Assembly: GCA_004321745.1 (NCBI GenBank)
Contig: SGYO01000014.1
Coordinates: 1-47,678, forward strand
Source of the DNA: a bacterium
Lineage (GTDB): Bacteria; Fidelibacterota; Marinisomatia; Marinisomatales; UBA1611
DNA: 47,678 nucleotides
Direction: 5' to 3'
The position numbers and the translations under genes were made by a program. Of this stretch, positions 24,895 to 32,614 are shown in pieces (within the stretch, counting starts at the first letter, position 1; every line of letters starts with the position of its first letter). The notes beneath the pieces were generated by a model that saw only the letters and a program-made list of their open reading frames with translations, had not been told where the DNA came from and made no database searches.

Positions 24895-25945
24895 CTTTTT
24901 TTCTATTCTTATCCTCTCTAAAGGCGTATCAGATATAAATGTGGTATCATATGGATGGGAAGTTTTTGAAAGAAATTCTGATTCAAGGACTCTTGCTTTG
25001 GCGCAATCTAGCATAGCCTACCCTGTTCAAAATCCTGGCACAGTTTTATTAAATCCAGCCCTATCCTTAAATTATAACAATATGATAGGCTTGACCCATC
25101 AATCAAGAATGAGTGGTAATTCAAATAGCGAGTTTATTGGCTTTGATAAATATATCAATGATAGTTCTTGGGTGAGTGTGATAATGCTTTATGAGGGTGT
25201 GGATGGAATACCAGATACTAGAGGTGCGTTATTAGACTGGGGTTTGGATGGGATTTTTGGAACATTTGATGTTGGAGAAGGAAATGGTTCTCTAGATGAA
25301 GGAGAGAGATTAGATGTTGATAACATAAGGTTCTTTAACCAAAATGTTTTTGGTCTATATGGCGCACATAGTAAAATTTTTAATAATTGGAGATTTGGTG
25401 TTGGTTTAAAAATTATATTACATACAATTGATAAAGAATTTGGGATTGGTGCAGGACTGGATATTGGTGCATTTAGAAATTATAAAAATACCGGTATAGG
25501 ATTAATCGTTAAAAATCTACCATCCTCCGGCTTGATATGGGAAAGCGGGAATATAGAAATTTCACCTCCATCATTACATTTTGGATTACATCAGAAATTT
25601 AGTATCAATAAATATGAACTAGAAATTAATCCAATGTTAAGAGGTAGTATATTATCTTTGGATAGATCTATTGATTCTGAATTAGTCTTAGGAAAAATAC
25701 CAATGGAATTTTCTGCTGGCTTTGAGGCAATATTAAAAAAGAAATTATTCTTTAGAATTGGTATGTTTCAAAGGGGTACTCTTGCTTCTGGTATTGGATT
25801 GAGTTGGAATGATTTAAGCATTGATTACGCATTTCTTAATGATGGATCCTTGAATGGTATTGAAAAAAATCATTTATTAAGTGTTAGTATTTCAACTGAG
25901 CGATTAAAAAAGTATTTTTCAAATGAAACTCAAGAGGTTAAATAA
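24866..25945 (+). CDS. PorV/UPF0164-like outer-membrane beta-barrel protein
   Basis: This is a 359-residue protein with a likely signal peptide (KNIAYSFFSILILSKGVS) and a barrel rich in alternating strands. Family-like features are NSDSRTLALAQSSIAYP-type text near 36-52, which parallels the GARALGMGGA start of PorV/PorQ barrels, and NPGTVLLNPALS (about 55-66). Later strands include FGVGLKIILHTI, GIGAGLDIGAFRNYKNTGIGL, split as GIGAGLDIGAF and TGIGLIVKNLPSSG, and a terminal LSVSIS strand. An insertion around 108-145 (DTRGALLDWGLDGIFGTFD) resembles Marinimicrobia surface proteins. Function is unknown; a role in type IX-like export or lipid transport is possible but unsupported. Its start lies inside the mutS 3' end. 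Confidence 0.65.
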   Translation: MTLRKNIAYSFFSILILSKGVSDINVVSYGWEVFERNSDSRTLALAQSSIAYPVQNPGTVLLNPALSLNYNNMIGLTHQSRMSGNSNSEFIGFDKYINDSSWVSVIMLYEGVDGIPDTRGALLDWGLDGIFGTFDVGEGNGSLDEGERLDVDNIRFFNQNVFGLYGAHSKIFNNWRFGVGLKIILHTIDKEFGIGAGLDIGAFRNYKNTGIGLIVKNLPSSGLIWESGNIEISPPSLHFGLHQKFSINKYELEINPMLRGSILSLDRSIDSELVLGKIPMEFSAGFEAILKKKLFFRIGMFQRGTLASGIGLSWNDLSIDYAFLNDGSLNGIEKNHLLSVSISTERLKKYFSNETQEVK

Positions 25946-26805
25946 TGATTAAGAGTATGACTGGATTTGGTGTCGCGACAATAGATAAGCCATCAGAAAA
26001 TATTAATCTTGAAATAAAATCTCTTAACTCTCGAAACTTGGATATACGATTTTCTGGTCTAAATATTAGTGCTGAATTTGAGCAAGAAATTAAAAAAATA
26101 ATATCGGATGTTATTCAAAGAGGTAGTGTAAAAGTATCTATAGAGTTAGATAAAAATAATGGCGAAAAAATCTTAAGATTCGATGAAAATAAATTCAGTT
26201 CTATTGTTGACCTTATAAATGAAATTGAATCAAAATTTCAACAAAAATTAGATATTAACTCTCTCATTAGTTTCAATGATATTTATAGTTCCTCAAATAT
26301 TCAAATTGGTGATGATAAAGAAACTATAGATGCATTTGTAAAGGCTCTTAACCAATTAGATAAAGCTAGAATTAATGAAGGAAAACAAATATATAAAGAT
26401 TTTAAGAAGCGATTAAAAAAAATTAAAAATGATATTAATTCCATTGATAAACTTGCAAAAAAACTTACACTTAAAAGGAAAAGTGAAATAGCCGGAAAGA
26501 TTAAGTTCTTAACAGAACAAGATTCCTTAGATGAAAATAGATTAATGCAAGAGGTTGCCTATCTTATTGAGCGGTCTGATATTACTGAAGAAACTGTCAG
26601 AGTTAACATTCATATTGGTTCATTTCTAAAATATTTAGAATCTAATGATCCCGTTGGTAAAAGACTCGGATTTCTTGCTCAGGAAATTAGTCGAGAAATT
26701 AATACAATTGGTTCAAAAAGCCCTTTGCCAAGAATTACAGGTAAAATTGTAGAGATAAAGAACGAACTCGAGAAAATTAAAGAACAACTACAAAATATAC
26801 TTTGA
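25945..26805 (+). CDS. yicC: YicC family endoribonuclease-like protein
   Basis: The 286-residue protein matches the YicC/YloC family. It has the invariant N-terminus IKSMTGFGVA (about 2-11), EIKSLNSRNLDIRF (about 24-37), and the C-terminal DUF1732 part with RLMQEVAYLIERSDITEET (about 199-217), FLAQEISREINTIGSKS (about 243-259) and a lysine/glutamate helix at the end. E. coli YicC has been reported to be an endoribonuclease acting on small RNAs; the role here is inference. It sits directly upstream of gmk, a very common arrangement. Its ATG overlaps the preceding stop region by one base. Confidence 0.92.
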   Translation: MIKSMTGFGVATIDKPSENINLEIKSLNSRNLDIRFSGLNISAEFEQEIKKIISDVIQRGSVKVSIELDKNNGEKILRFDENKFSSIVDLINEIESKFQQKLDINSLISFNDIYSSSNIQIGDDKETIDAFVKALNQLDKARINEGKQIYKDFKKRLKKIKNDINSIDKLAKKLTLKRKSEIAGKIKFLTEQDSLDENRLMQEVAYLIERSDITEETVRVNIHIGSFLKYLESNDPVGKRLGFLAQEISREINTIGSKSPLPRITGKIVEIKNELEKIKEQLQNIL

Positions 26806-27368
26806 TGAAAAACTTAATTTGTATATCCGCTCCATCTGGTTCAGGGAAAACTACGTTGTGTAAACTTGTTAGAAAAATTAAACCAGAACTAATCTGGTCG
26901 GTCTCTTGTACTACAAGAAACCCAAGAAAAAATGAAAAAGATGGAGAAGATTATAACTTCATAACAATTAAAAAGTTTGAATCCTTAATTGAAGATGGCA
27001 AATTTGCAGAGTGGGAAAATGTTCATGGTAATTATTATGGGACCTTAAAATCATATCTAGATTCTGCTATTGATGAAAAAAAGATTGTCTTGCTTGAACT
27101 TGATGTAAATGGGACAGCGTCTATTCAAAATTTATACCCAAATAATTCTCATTCAATTTTTATTGTTCCGCCAAACTTAGAAGCTCTTAGATATCGTCTT
27201 AGACAAAGAGGTAGTGAATCCCAAGAAAATATAGAAAAAAGATTGAAGAGATTTAAAAAAGAAATGGCATTTAAAGATAGGTTTGATACTCTATTAATTA
27301 ATGATAATATTGAAGTTGCTAAAACTGAATTTTTAAAAAAATTAAATGAAATAATAGAAGGAGCTTAA
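26805..27368 (+). CDS. gmk: Guanylate kinase
   Basis: Gmk phosphorylates GMP to GDP with ATP. I use ATG 26805, which overlaps the yicC stop in TGATG; an alternative TTG is one codon upstream. The 187 residues show the P-loop ICISAPSGSGKTTLCKLV (about 5-22), SVSCTTRNPRKNEKDGEDY (about 34-52), GKFAEWENVHGNYYGT (about 66-81), VLLELDVNGTASIQ (about 98-111) and IFIVPPNLEALRYRL (about 120-134). It is followed 2 bp later by rpoZ, the standard yicC-gmk-rpoZ order. Confidence 0.97.
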   Translation: MKNLICISAPSGSGKTTLCKLVRKIKPELIWSVSCTTRNPRKNEKDGEDYNFITIKKFESLIEDGKFAEWENVHGNYYGTLKSYLDSAIDEKKIVLLELDVNGTASIQNLYPNNSHSIFIVPPNLEALRYRLRQRGSESQENIEKRLKRFKKEMAFKDRFDTLLINDNIEVAKTEFLKKLNEIIEGA

Positions 27369-27370
27369 AA

Positions 27371-27649
27371 ATGGGTATAAAAACAATTCCTTTAAGAAGT
27401 ATTGAAGAAAAAGTGGATAACATTTATGAGGCGGTGGTTGTTATGTCAGGGCAAGCCAAGAGAGTATTAGACGAACGTATAGTCCAAGAGTCTATTAAAG
27501 ATGCTGAAGAGGATGACTATGGGGTTTTCGATGAGATTGAAGAAAAGTCTCCAGAAGATTACATTGAACTTGAAAAAACAACTAGTGTGGCTGTAAATCA
27601 GTTCATTGATGGAGATGTAAAGTGGCGTAAAAAAGAAAAATTATCTTAA
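27371..27649 (+). CDS. rpoZ: RNA polymerase omega subunit
   Basis: Omega helps assemble and stabilise RNA polymerase and contributes to ppGpp binding in some bacteria. The 92-residue protein has the Bacteroidota-like pattern NIYEAVVVMSGQAKRVLDER (about 17-36), the equivalent of the E. coli N-x-F-E/D-LV-x-A-x-RA-x-Q block, and an acidic C-terminal half. Identification is supported by its position right after gmk. The next gene is not coaBC, which is often found here in related phyla. Confidence 0.85.
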   Translation: MGIKTIPLRSIEEKVDNIYEAVVVMSGQAKRVLDERIVQESIKDAEEDDYGVFDEIEEKSPEDYIELEKTTSVAVNQFIDGDVKWRKKEKLS

Positions 27650-27655
27650 ATATGT

Positions 27656-28321
27656 ATGATAAATGCTGATAGAAACAGATTTATTAAACAGCATGTAGAG
27701 CTTTATGGCGAAGAATTATTTTTAGATTCAATAACTAAAAAATCAAAAAAGTTATCTCTTAAGTTATCTAAAGTTGACCTTCTAAAAAATCTGTCTTCCA
27801 AAGTTGATATTGATTTGAGCTTTGACAAAAAAAATATTAACAGTAAGGTTGTTTTTGGAAGTGGTGATCCTAATGCCGATTTATTAATTGTTGGTGAGTC
27901 CCCTAGCGATTATGAAGTTGAATACAACAAACCTTTTTTAGGTAATTCTGGAAAATTATTAGAAAAAATTTTAAATGCAATTGGGTACTCTCGATCAGCA
28001 AATGTCTATTTCACATACCTAATTAAGTTTAAAATTGATGGCTTCAGGTATCCTCTGGATTCTGAAATAAATAAATTCATTCCTCTACTAAAAAAACAAA
28101 TTGAAATCATTGAACCAAAGATGATAGTAGGTCTAGGAAAGGTGGTTGGAAAATCCCTTACCAATAAAAATTTATCGATGGACCTCTTGAGAAATAAAGT
28201 TCATAGTTTTTCATCTTGTCCTTTAAAAATTACATATAGTCCGGATACTTTGTTACAATATCATTCATTGAAAAAATTAGCTTGGGAAGATTTTCAATTT
28301 ATACGTGACTTTGTAAAGTAA
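27656..28321 (+). CDS. Family-4 uracil-DNA-glycosylase-like protein, degenerate active site
   Basis: The fold signature of family 4/5 uracil-DNA glycosylases is visible: VVFGSGDPNADLLIVGESPS (about 65-84), NKPFLGNSGKLLEKILNAIG (about 92-111), then the NVYFTYLIKFK strand, PKMIVGLGKVVGKSL (about 158-172), and the C-terminal ITYSPDTLLQYHSLKKLAWEDF region, quoted here as TYSPDTLL and KLAWEDF. However, the four iron-sulfur cysteines of family 4 are missing (the protein has a single Cys), the usual NVVKCRPP reads TYLIKFKID, and the HPS/HPA motif reads SPD. It has 221 residues. Catalysis is therefore doubtful. It lies between rpoZ and dnaB with short gaps. Confidence 0.7.
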   Translation: MINADRNRFIKQHVELYGEELFLDSITKKSKKLSLKLSKVDLLKNLSSKVDIDLSFDKKNINSKVVFGSGDPNADLLIVGESPSDYEVEYNKPFLGNSGKLLEKILNAIGYSRSANVYFTYLIKFKIDGFRYPLDSEINKFIPLLKKQIEIIEPKMIVGLGKVVGKSLTNKNLSMDLLRNKVHSFSSCPLKITYSPDTLLQYHSLKKLAWEDFQFIRDFVK

Positions 28322-28331
28322 ATAACTAGAT

Positions 28332-29687
28332 ATGGTCAATAAAAAAGAAGTTTTAAACGTTCAACCTCATTCTATTGATGCAGAGCAAGCATTATTAGGT
28401 TCAATGCTTACAGATAAAGACGCTGTAAACAAGGCTTTCGAGAAAAAATTATCTTCGGAGCATTTTTATAAAAAATCTCATTCTTTGATTTTTGCTGCAA
28501 TGGAGATTCTAGATAAAAAGAATGAGCCAATAGATACAGTTTCTGTAGTTGATGTATTGACAAAAAACAATGACCTTGAAGCGGTTGGCGGTGCTTTTTA
28601 TATTAGTGGATTGGTTGAACTAGTTCCTACCACTGCCCATGTTGCAAGATATATAAAAATAGTAATAGAAAAATCTATATTAAGAAACTTGATTTTCTTA
28701 GCAAACGACATTTCAAAAGAGGCTTTTGATGATAGCCAAGATGTGGATGATATATTAGAATCTGTACAAAGGTCAATATTTAGCATTACCCAAAATCGGC
28801 TTCAAAAAGGATTTGAAAAAATTGACCCAGTACTTCATAAAACGTTTGAGGATATAGATAGAATTGCATCTCATAAAGGTTCAGTAATTGGTGTTCCTTC
28901 TGGTTTTAGTGATTTAGATTCAAAAACTACAGGGTTCCAGAATGGAGATTTAGTTATAATAGCTGGTCGTCCAGGAATGGGTAAAACCTCATTTGCATTA
29001 AACATGATGCGAAATGCTGCAATTGATGGAAATAAAACTATTGGTTTTTTTAGTTTAGAAATGGCTAACAACCAATTAGCTATGCGTCTACTCTGTGCTG
29101 AAGCCAGAGTTGATAGCAATTTAGTTAGATCGGGCACATTGCCTAAATCTCAATATAGAAATTTAAGTTTAGCAGTCGGCCCACTATCTAAAGCCAACAT
29201 TCATCTAGATGATACTCCCGCATTAAGCATTTTAGAATTAAGAGCGAAAGCAAGAAGACTAAAAAATGATGTAGATGTAGATATGATAATTGTTGATTAC
29301 CTTCAACTTATGCAAGGGCCAAAGGGCGTTGAGAGCAGGCAGCAAGAAATTGCCACTATTTCAAGATCTATGAAAGCATTAGCCAAAGAGTTGGATGTTC
29401 CCATAGTTGCTTTATCTCAGCTTTCTAGGGCTGTCGAGCAGCGAACAGGATCCAAACGTCCACAACTCTCAGATTTGAGAGAGAGTGGCGCCATTGAACA
29501 AGATGCAGATGTAGTGCTTTTTCTATTTAGGCCTTGGGTTTATTCCAGAGATGAGGAGGATGAGGGCAAGGCAGAGATTATTATCGCAAAGCAACGTAAT
29601 GGGCCTACAGGAATAGTAGAAGCGACTTATATTAATAGATATACTAGGTTTGAAAATTTAGCACAAAACACTGATGCTCCTTTTTAA
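28332..29687 (+). CDS. dnaB: Replicative DNA helicase DnaB
   Basis: DnaB is the ring-shaped 5'-3' replicative helicase. The 451 residues include the N-terminal domain starting at PHSIDAEQALLGSML (about 7-21) and a RecA-like ATPase with the Walker A GRPGMGKTSFALNMM (about 211-225), GFFSLEMANNQLAMRLL (about 237-253), the Walker B DMIIVDYLQLM (about 317-327), and SQLSRAVEQR (about 361-370), with the arginine-containing DLRESGAIEQDADVVLFLFR block. There is no intein. It begins 10 bp after the UDG-like gene and ends 6 bp before the relA/spoT homologue. Confidence 0.97.
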   Translation: MVNKKEVLNVQPHSIDAEQALLGSMLTDKDAVNKAFEKKLSSEHFYKKSHSLIFAAMEILDKKNEPIDTVSVVDVLTKNNDLEAVGGAFYISGLVELVPTTAHVARYIKIVIEKSILRNLIFLANDISKEAFDDSQDVDDILESVQRSIFSITQNRLQKGFEKIDPVLHKTFEDIDRIASHKGSVIGVPSGFSDLDSKTTGFQNGDLVIIAGRPGMGKTSFALNMMRNAAIDGNKTIGFFSLEMANNQLAMRLLCAEARVDSNLVRSGTLPKSQYRNLSLAVGPLSKANIHLDDTPALSILELRAKARRLKNDVDVDMIIVDYLQLMQGPKGVESRQQEIATISRSMKALAKELDVPIVALSQLSRAVEQRTGSKRPQLSDLRESGAIEQDADVVLFLFRPWVYSRDEEDEGKAEIIIAKQRNGPTGIVEATYINRYTRFENLAQNTDAPF

Positions 29688-29693
29688 ACTTTA

Positions 29694-31886
29694 ATGGAAA
29701 ACCCTTTAGCAAAATTAGTACCTCAGTTTTTTGGAGATTATCCCAAGCAATTTCTGGAGCTTTATAGTCAAGTTTATGTCCCTCCAGAATTAAATAAAGA
29801 GGAAATAAAGGATAATCTCTGGAAAGCATTTGAGTTTGGTAGTAGGTATCATGAAGGGCAAAAAAGAAAATCTGGTGAGCCTTATTTTAACCATTGTGTT
29901 GAAGTAGCTGTTACATTAGCTGGTTGGAATATGGACTACACTACTATAATGGCGGGCCTACTTCATGATGTTGTAGAGGATACTAATATTACGTTAGGAG
30001 ACATTGAAAGGGAGTTCAATAAAGATCTTGCTAACCTTGTTGATGGTCTAACTAAAATTAGTGGTATTGAGTTTGGTACTAGAAAAGAAAAACAGGCTGG
30101 AAACTTTATGAAAATGTTATTGTCTGTGGCTAAGGACATTCGTGTAATTATTATAAAATTTGCAGATAGAATGCACAATATGAAAACCATAACTCATATG
30201 CCAAGAATGAAACAGAGGCGAATTGCAATAGAAACTCGAGATGTATATTCTCCTTTAGCACACAGATTGGGAATGGCTAGTGTTAAATCTAAATTAGATG
30301 ATTTAGCCTTTCAGGTACTTAACAAAGATGAATATGATTCAATTGCTTCAAAACTCAAAACAACAAATAAGCAAAGAAAAAAGCTAATCAATAGTTACAT
30401 AGAACCGATATCAAACGGCCTAAAAAAATATAAAATGGATTGCAATATTTTTGGCAGATCGAAATCTTTTTATTCAATTTATGGAAAAATGCTTAATAGA
30501 AATAAAGCATTCGAGGATATATATGATATTTACGCTATTAGGATAATCGTTGATAAAATAGAGGATTGCTATTCCGCTTTAGGTGTTGTTCATAGCATAT
30601 TTACTCCAGTCCAAGAAAGATTTAAGGATTTTATAGCAACACCAAAATCAAATGGATATCAATCTATACATACAACTATCATTGGAACTGATGGAAAAAT
30701 GGTGGAAATACAAATACGAACATCAGAAATGGATGAAACAGCTGAAATTGGAATAGCATCTCATTGGTTATACAAAGAGGGGAAAAGGGAGGCCAATGAC
30801 TTAGGTTCTGATATTAAATGGTTGAGAGAATTGATAGACATTTTAAAAAATGAATCGAGTGACCCCAAAGAATTTATGGACTTATTAAAAATAGATCTTT
30901 TTGACAGAGAAATATATGTATTTACTCCAGCAGGCGATTTGATTCAATTGCCTGCAGGTTCTACTCCGGTTGATTTCGCTTTTGAAGTTCATACGCAAGT
31001 AGGTATGCACTGTTTAGGTGCAAAAGTTAATCATCAGCTAGTAACCTTAAACGTAGAGCTAAAAAGTGGTGATATTGTTGAGATTATAACGGGTAAAAAA
31101 CAAACGCCCAGTATAAACTGGAAAAAGTTCGTTGTGACCAGTAAAGCTGCTAATGCTATCAACAAATATCTAAAAAGTACGAGCAGGGCTGAGAGCATGA
31201 AATTAGGTAAAGAAATATTATTTAAGACTTTAAGGAGGTTGAAAATATATGGTCAAAAGGAAGTATATCTAGGAGCCTTCAATAATTTTGGTTTTAGTGA
31301 TCAAGAGTCATATCTTTCATCAATTGGTCAAGGAAAAATAACATTCAGAGAAATTCATAAAAAAATAAATCCCACTCACTCTGAAAAAAGTGATTCAGCA
31401 TACAAAAAGATTGGAGATGCAATTGAAAATGTTTTGCGTCCTAAAGATGGAATTATATTAGATGGAATCAATAATCTAATGATTAAATATGGTAAATGTT
31501 GCAGCCCTATACCGGGAGATGATGTTATCGGCTTTGTAACAAGGGGCAGAGGCCTTACTGTTCATAGAATAGGTTGTCATAGTCTCCCATTAGTTACGAA
31601 AGATGAGGATAGATTAGTTGACGTTGATTGGAATTTACCAAGAGATGCAATATTTAATGCTAGGTTAAAAATTGTAGGAATGGACTACAAAGGTTTATTA
31701 AAAGATTTATCAGAATGTATTGGAGGACAGAATATAAATATTGCTAGTGTAGATATTAAAGTAAATGGTGCAGTTGCTACTGCTTATTTTATAGTTCAAA
31801 TAAAAAATAAAAGGCAACTAGATAGATTAATTAAAAAACTATATAATATTAACCACGTTGATAAGGTAGAGAGAATAGGAAAATAG
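29694..31886 (+). CDS. Bifunctional (p)ppGpp synthetase/hydrolase (RelA/SpoT homologue)
   Basis: RSH proteins make and degrade the alarmone (p)ppGpp. The 730-residue protein has an intact HD hydrolase domain (FNHCVEVAVTLAG, MAGLLHDVVEDT, and KFADRMHNMKT near 160) and a synthetase domain (GRSKSFYSIYGKM, YDIYAIRIIV, and FKDFIATPKSNGYQSIHT near 315). The RFKD sequence before ATPKSNG is the charge pattern of bifunctional enzymes rather than the EFDD of monofunctional RelA. TGS (VFTPAGDLIQLPAGSTPVDF), a zinc-finger-like stretch (MIKYGKCCSPIPGDDVIGF) and a C-terminal ACT domain follow. It is likely the main stringent-response enzyme. Confidence 0.95.
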   Translation: MENPLAKLVPQFFGDYPKQFLELYSQVYVPPELNKEEIKDNLWKAFEFGSRYHEGQKRKSGEPYFNHCVEVAVTLAGWNMDYTTIMAGLLHDVVEDTNITLGDIEREFNKDLANLVDGLTKISGIEFGTRKEKQAGNFMKMLLSVAKDIRVIIIKFADRMHNMKTITHMPRMKQRRIAIETRDVYSPLAHRLGMASVKSKLDDLAFQVLNKDEYDSIASKLKTTNKQRKKLINSYIEPISNGLKKYKMDCNIFGRSKSFYSIYGKMLNRNKAFEDIYDIYAIRIIVDKIEDCYSALGVVHSIFTPVQERFKDFIATPKSNGYQSIHTTIIGTDGKMVEIQIRTSEMDETAEIGIASHWLYKEGKREANDLGSDIKWLRELIDILKNESSDPKEFMDLLKIDLFDREIYVFTPAGDLIQLPAGSTPVDFAFEVHTQVGMHCLGAKVNHQLVTLNVELKSGDIVEIITGKKQTPSINWKKFVVTSKAANAINKYLKSTSRAESMKLGKEILFKTLRRLKIYGQKEVYLGAFNNFGFSDQESYLSSIGQGKITFREIHKKINPTHSEKSDSAYKKIGDAIENVLRPKDGIILDGINNLMIKYGKCCSPIPGDDVIGFVTRGRGLTVHRIGCHSLPLVTKDEDRLVDVDWNLPRDAIFNARLKIVGMDYKGLLKDLSECIGGQNINIASVDIKVNGAVATAYFIVQIKNKRQLDRLIKKLYNINHVDKVERIGK

Positions 31887-31887
31887 T

Positions 31888-32196
31888 ATGCAAGTTAAAA
31901 CGTTTACTAAGAGAGATATAGCAAAAATTGTTAGTAGAAATCTTAATACAAGTATAAGAAAATCAGTTATATATACTGATGAAGTATTTAATGCAGTGAG
32001 AGAATTATTATGTAAAGATGATGATTTCATTAGAGTTGAGGTAAGAAATTTTGGTGTTATTGAAAGCAAGCCCGCTAAAGCAAAACCAAAAGCAAGAAAC
32101 CCAAGAACTAATGAAGAAATTTTTGTACCTGCCCATAAAAAAACACATTTTAAGCCAGGAAAACTTTTAAAAGAGCACCTTAAAAAGCCGATTTGA
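31888..32196 (+). CDS. HU/IHF-family DNA-binding protein
   Basis: The 102-residue protein has the HU/IHF layout. An N-terminal helical dimerisation part begins TFTKRDIAKIVSRNLN, and VRNFGVIESKPAKAKPKARN (about 50-69) is the beta-arm entry. The arm tip is ARNPRTNEEIFVPAHKK, with the proline that kinks DNA. A basic C-terminus (FKPGKLLKEHLKKP) completes it. It starts 1 bp after the RSH stop. The paralogue type (HU, IHF or sequence-specific) cannot be told from sequence alone. Expected role: nucleoid architecture. Confidence 0.9.
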   Translation: MQVKTFTKRDIAKIVSRNLNTSIRKSVIYTDEVFNAVRELLCKDDDFIRVEVRNFGVIESKPAKAKPKARNPRTNEEIFVPAHKKTHFKPGKLLKEHLKKPI

Positions 32197-32200
32197 TTTA

Positions 32201-32614
32201 ATGGGTAGAAGTTTGGGAATTGACTTGGGCAGTAAACGAGTTGGGATAGCTTTATCTGATAAGTCTAACATAATAGCATCACCCTTTAAAACTTTATCCT
32301 TTAAAAATCATAAAGATTTATTAAGTCAACTGGGAGAACTTATCAATGAATTTGATGTTAAAACTATCGTTTTGGGTTTACCATTGAATATGAACGGAAT
32401 AGATTCACCCCAAACAAAAAAGATCAGAGAATTTAAATCATCTCTTTTAAAATTTAACATACCGATAATTTACGAAGATGAAAGGTTAAGTTCAGTGAGT
32501 GCAAAAAAATCAATGGTTATTCAAAATATAAAAACTGGATATAATAAACCTGAAATTGATATGCGTGCAGCTGCAATTATCCTACAACAACATCTAGATA
32601 AAATAAATAATTGA
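32201..32614 (+). CDS. ruvX: Putative pre-16S rRNA nuclease / Holliday-junction-resolvase-like RuvX
   Basis: YqgF/RuvX has the RNase H-like fold and is thought to trim the 5' end of 16S rRNA precursor. The 137 residues show GIDLGSKRVGIALSDKSNII (about 5-24), IVLGLPLNMNG (about 56-66), YEDERLSSVSAK (about 95-106) and DMRAAAIILQQHLD near the C-terminus. The acidic residues D7, E98 and D119 (approximate numbering) are in the expected places. It begins 4 bp after the HU-like gene and overlaps the lnt start in TTGA. Confidence 0.92.
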   Translation: MGRSLGIDLGSKRVGIALSDKSNIIASPFKTLSFKNHKDLLSQLGELINEFDVKTIVLGLPLNMNGIDSPQTKKIREFKSSLLKFNIPIIYEDERLSSVSAKKSMVIQNIKTGYNKPEIDMRAAAIILQQHLDKINN

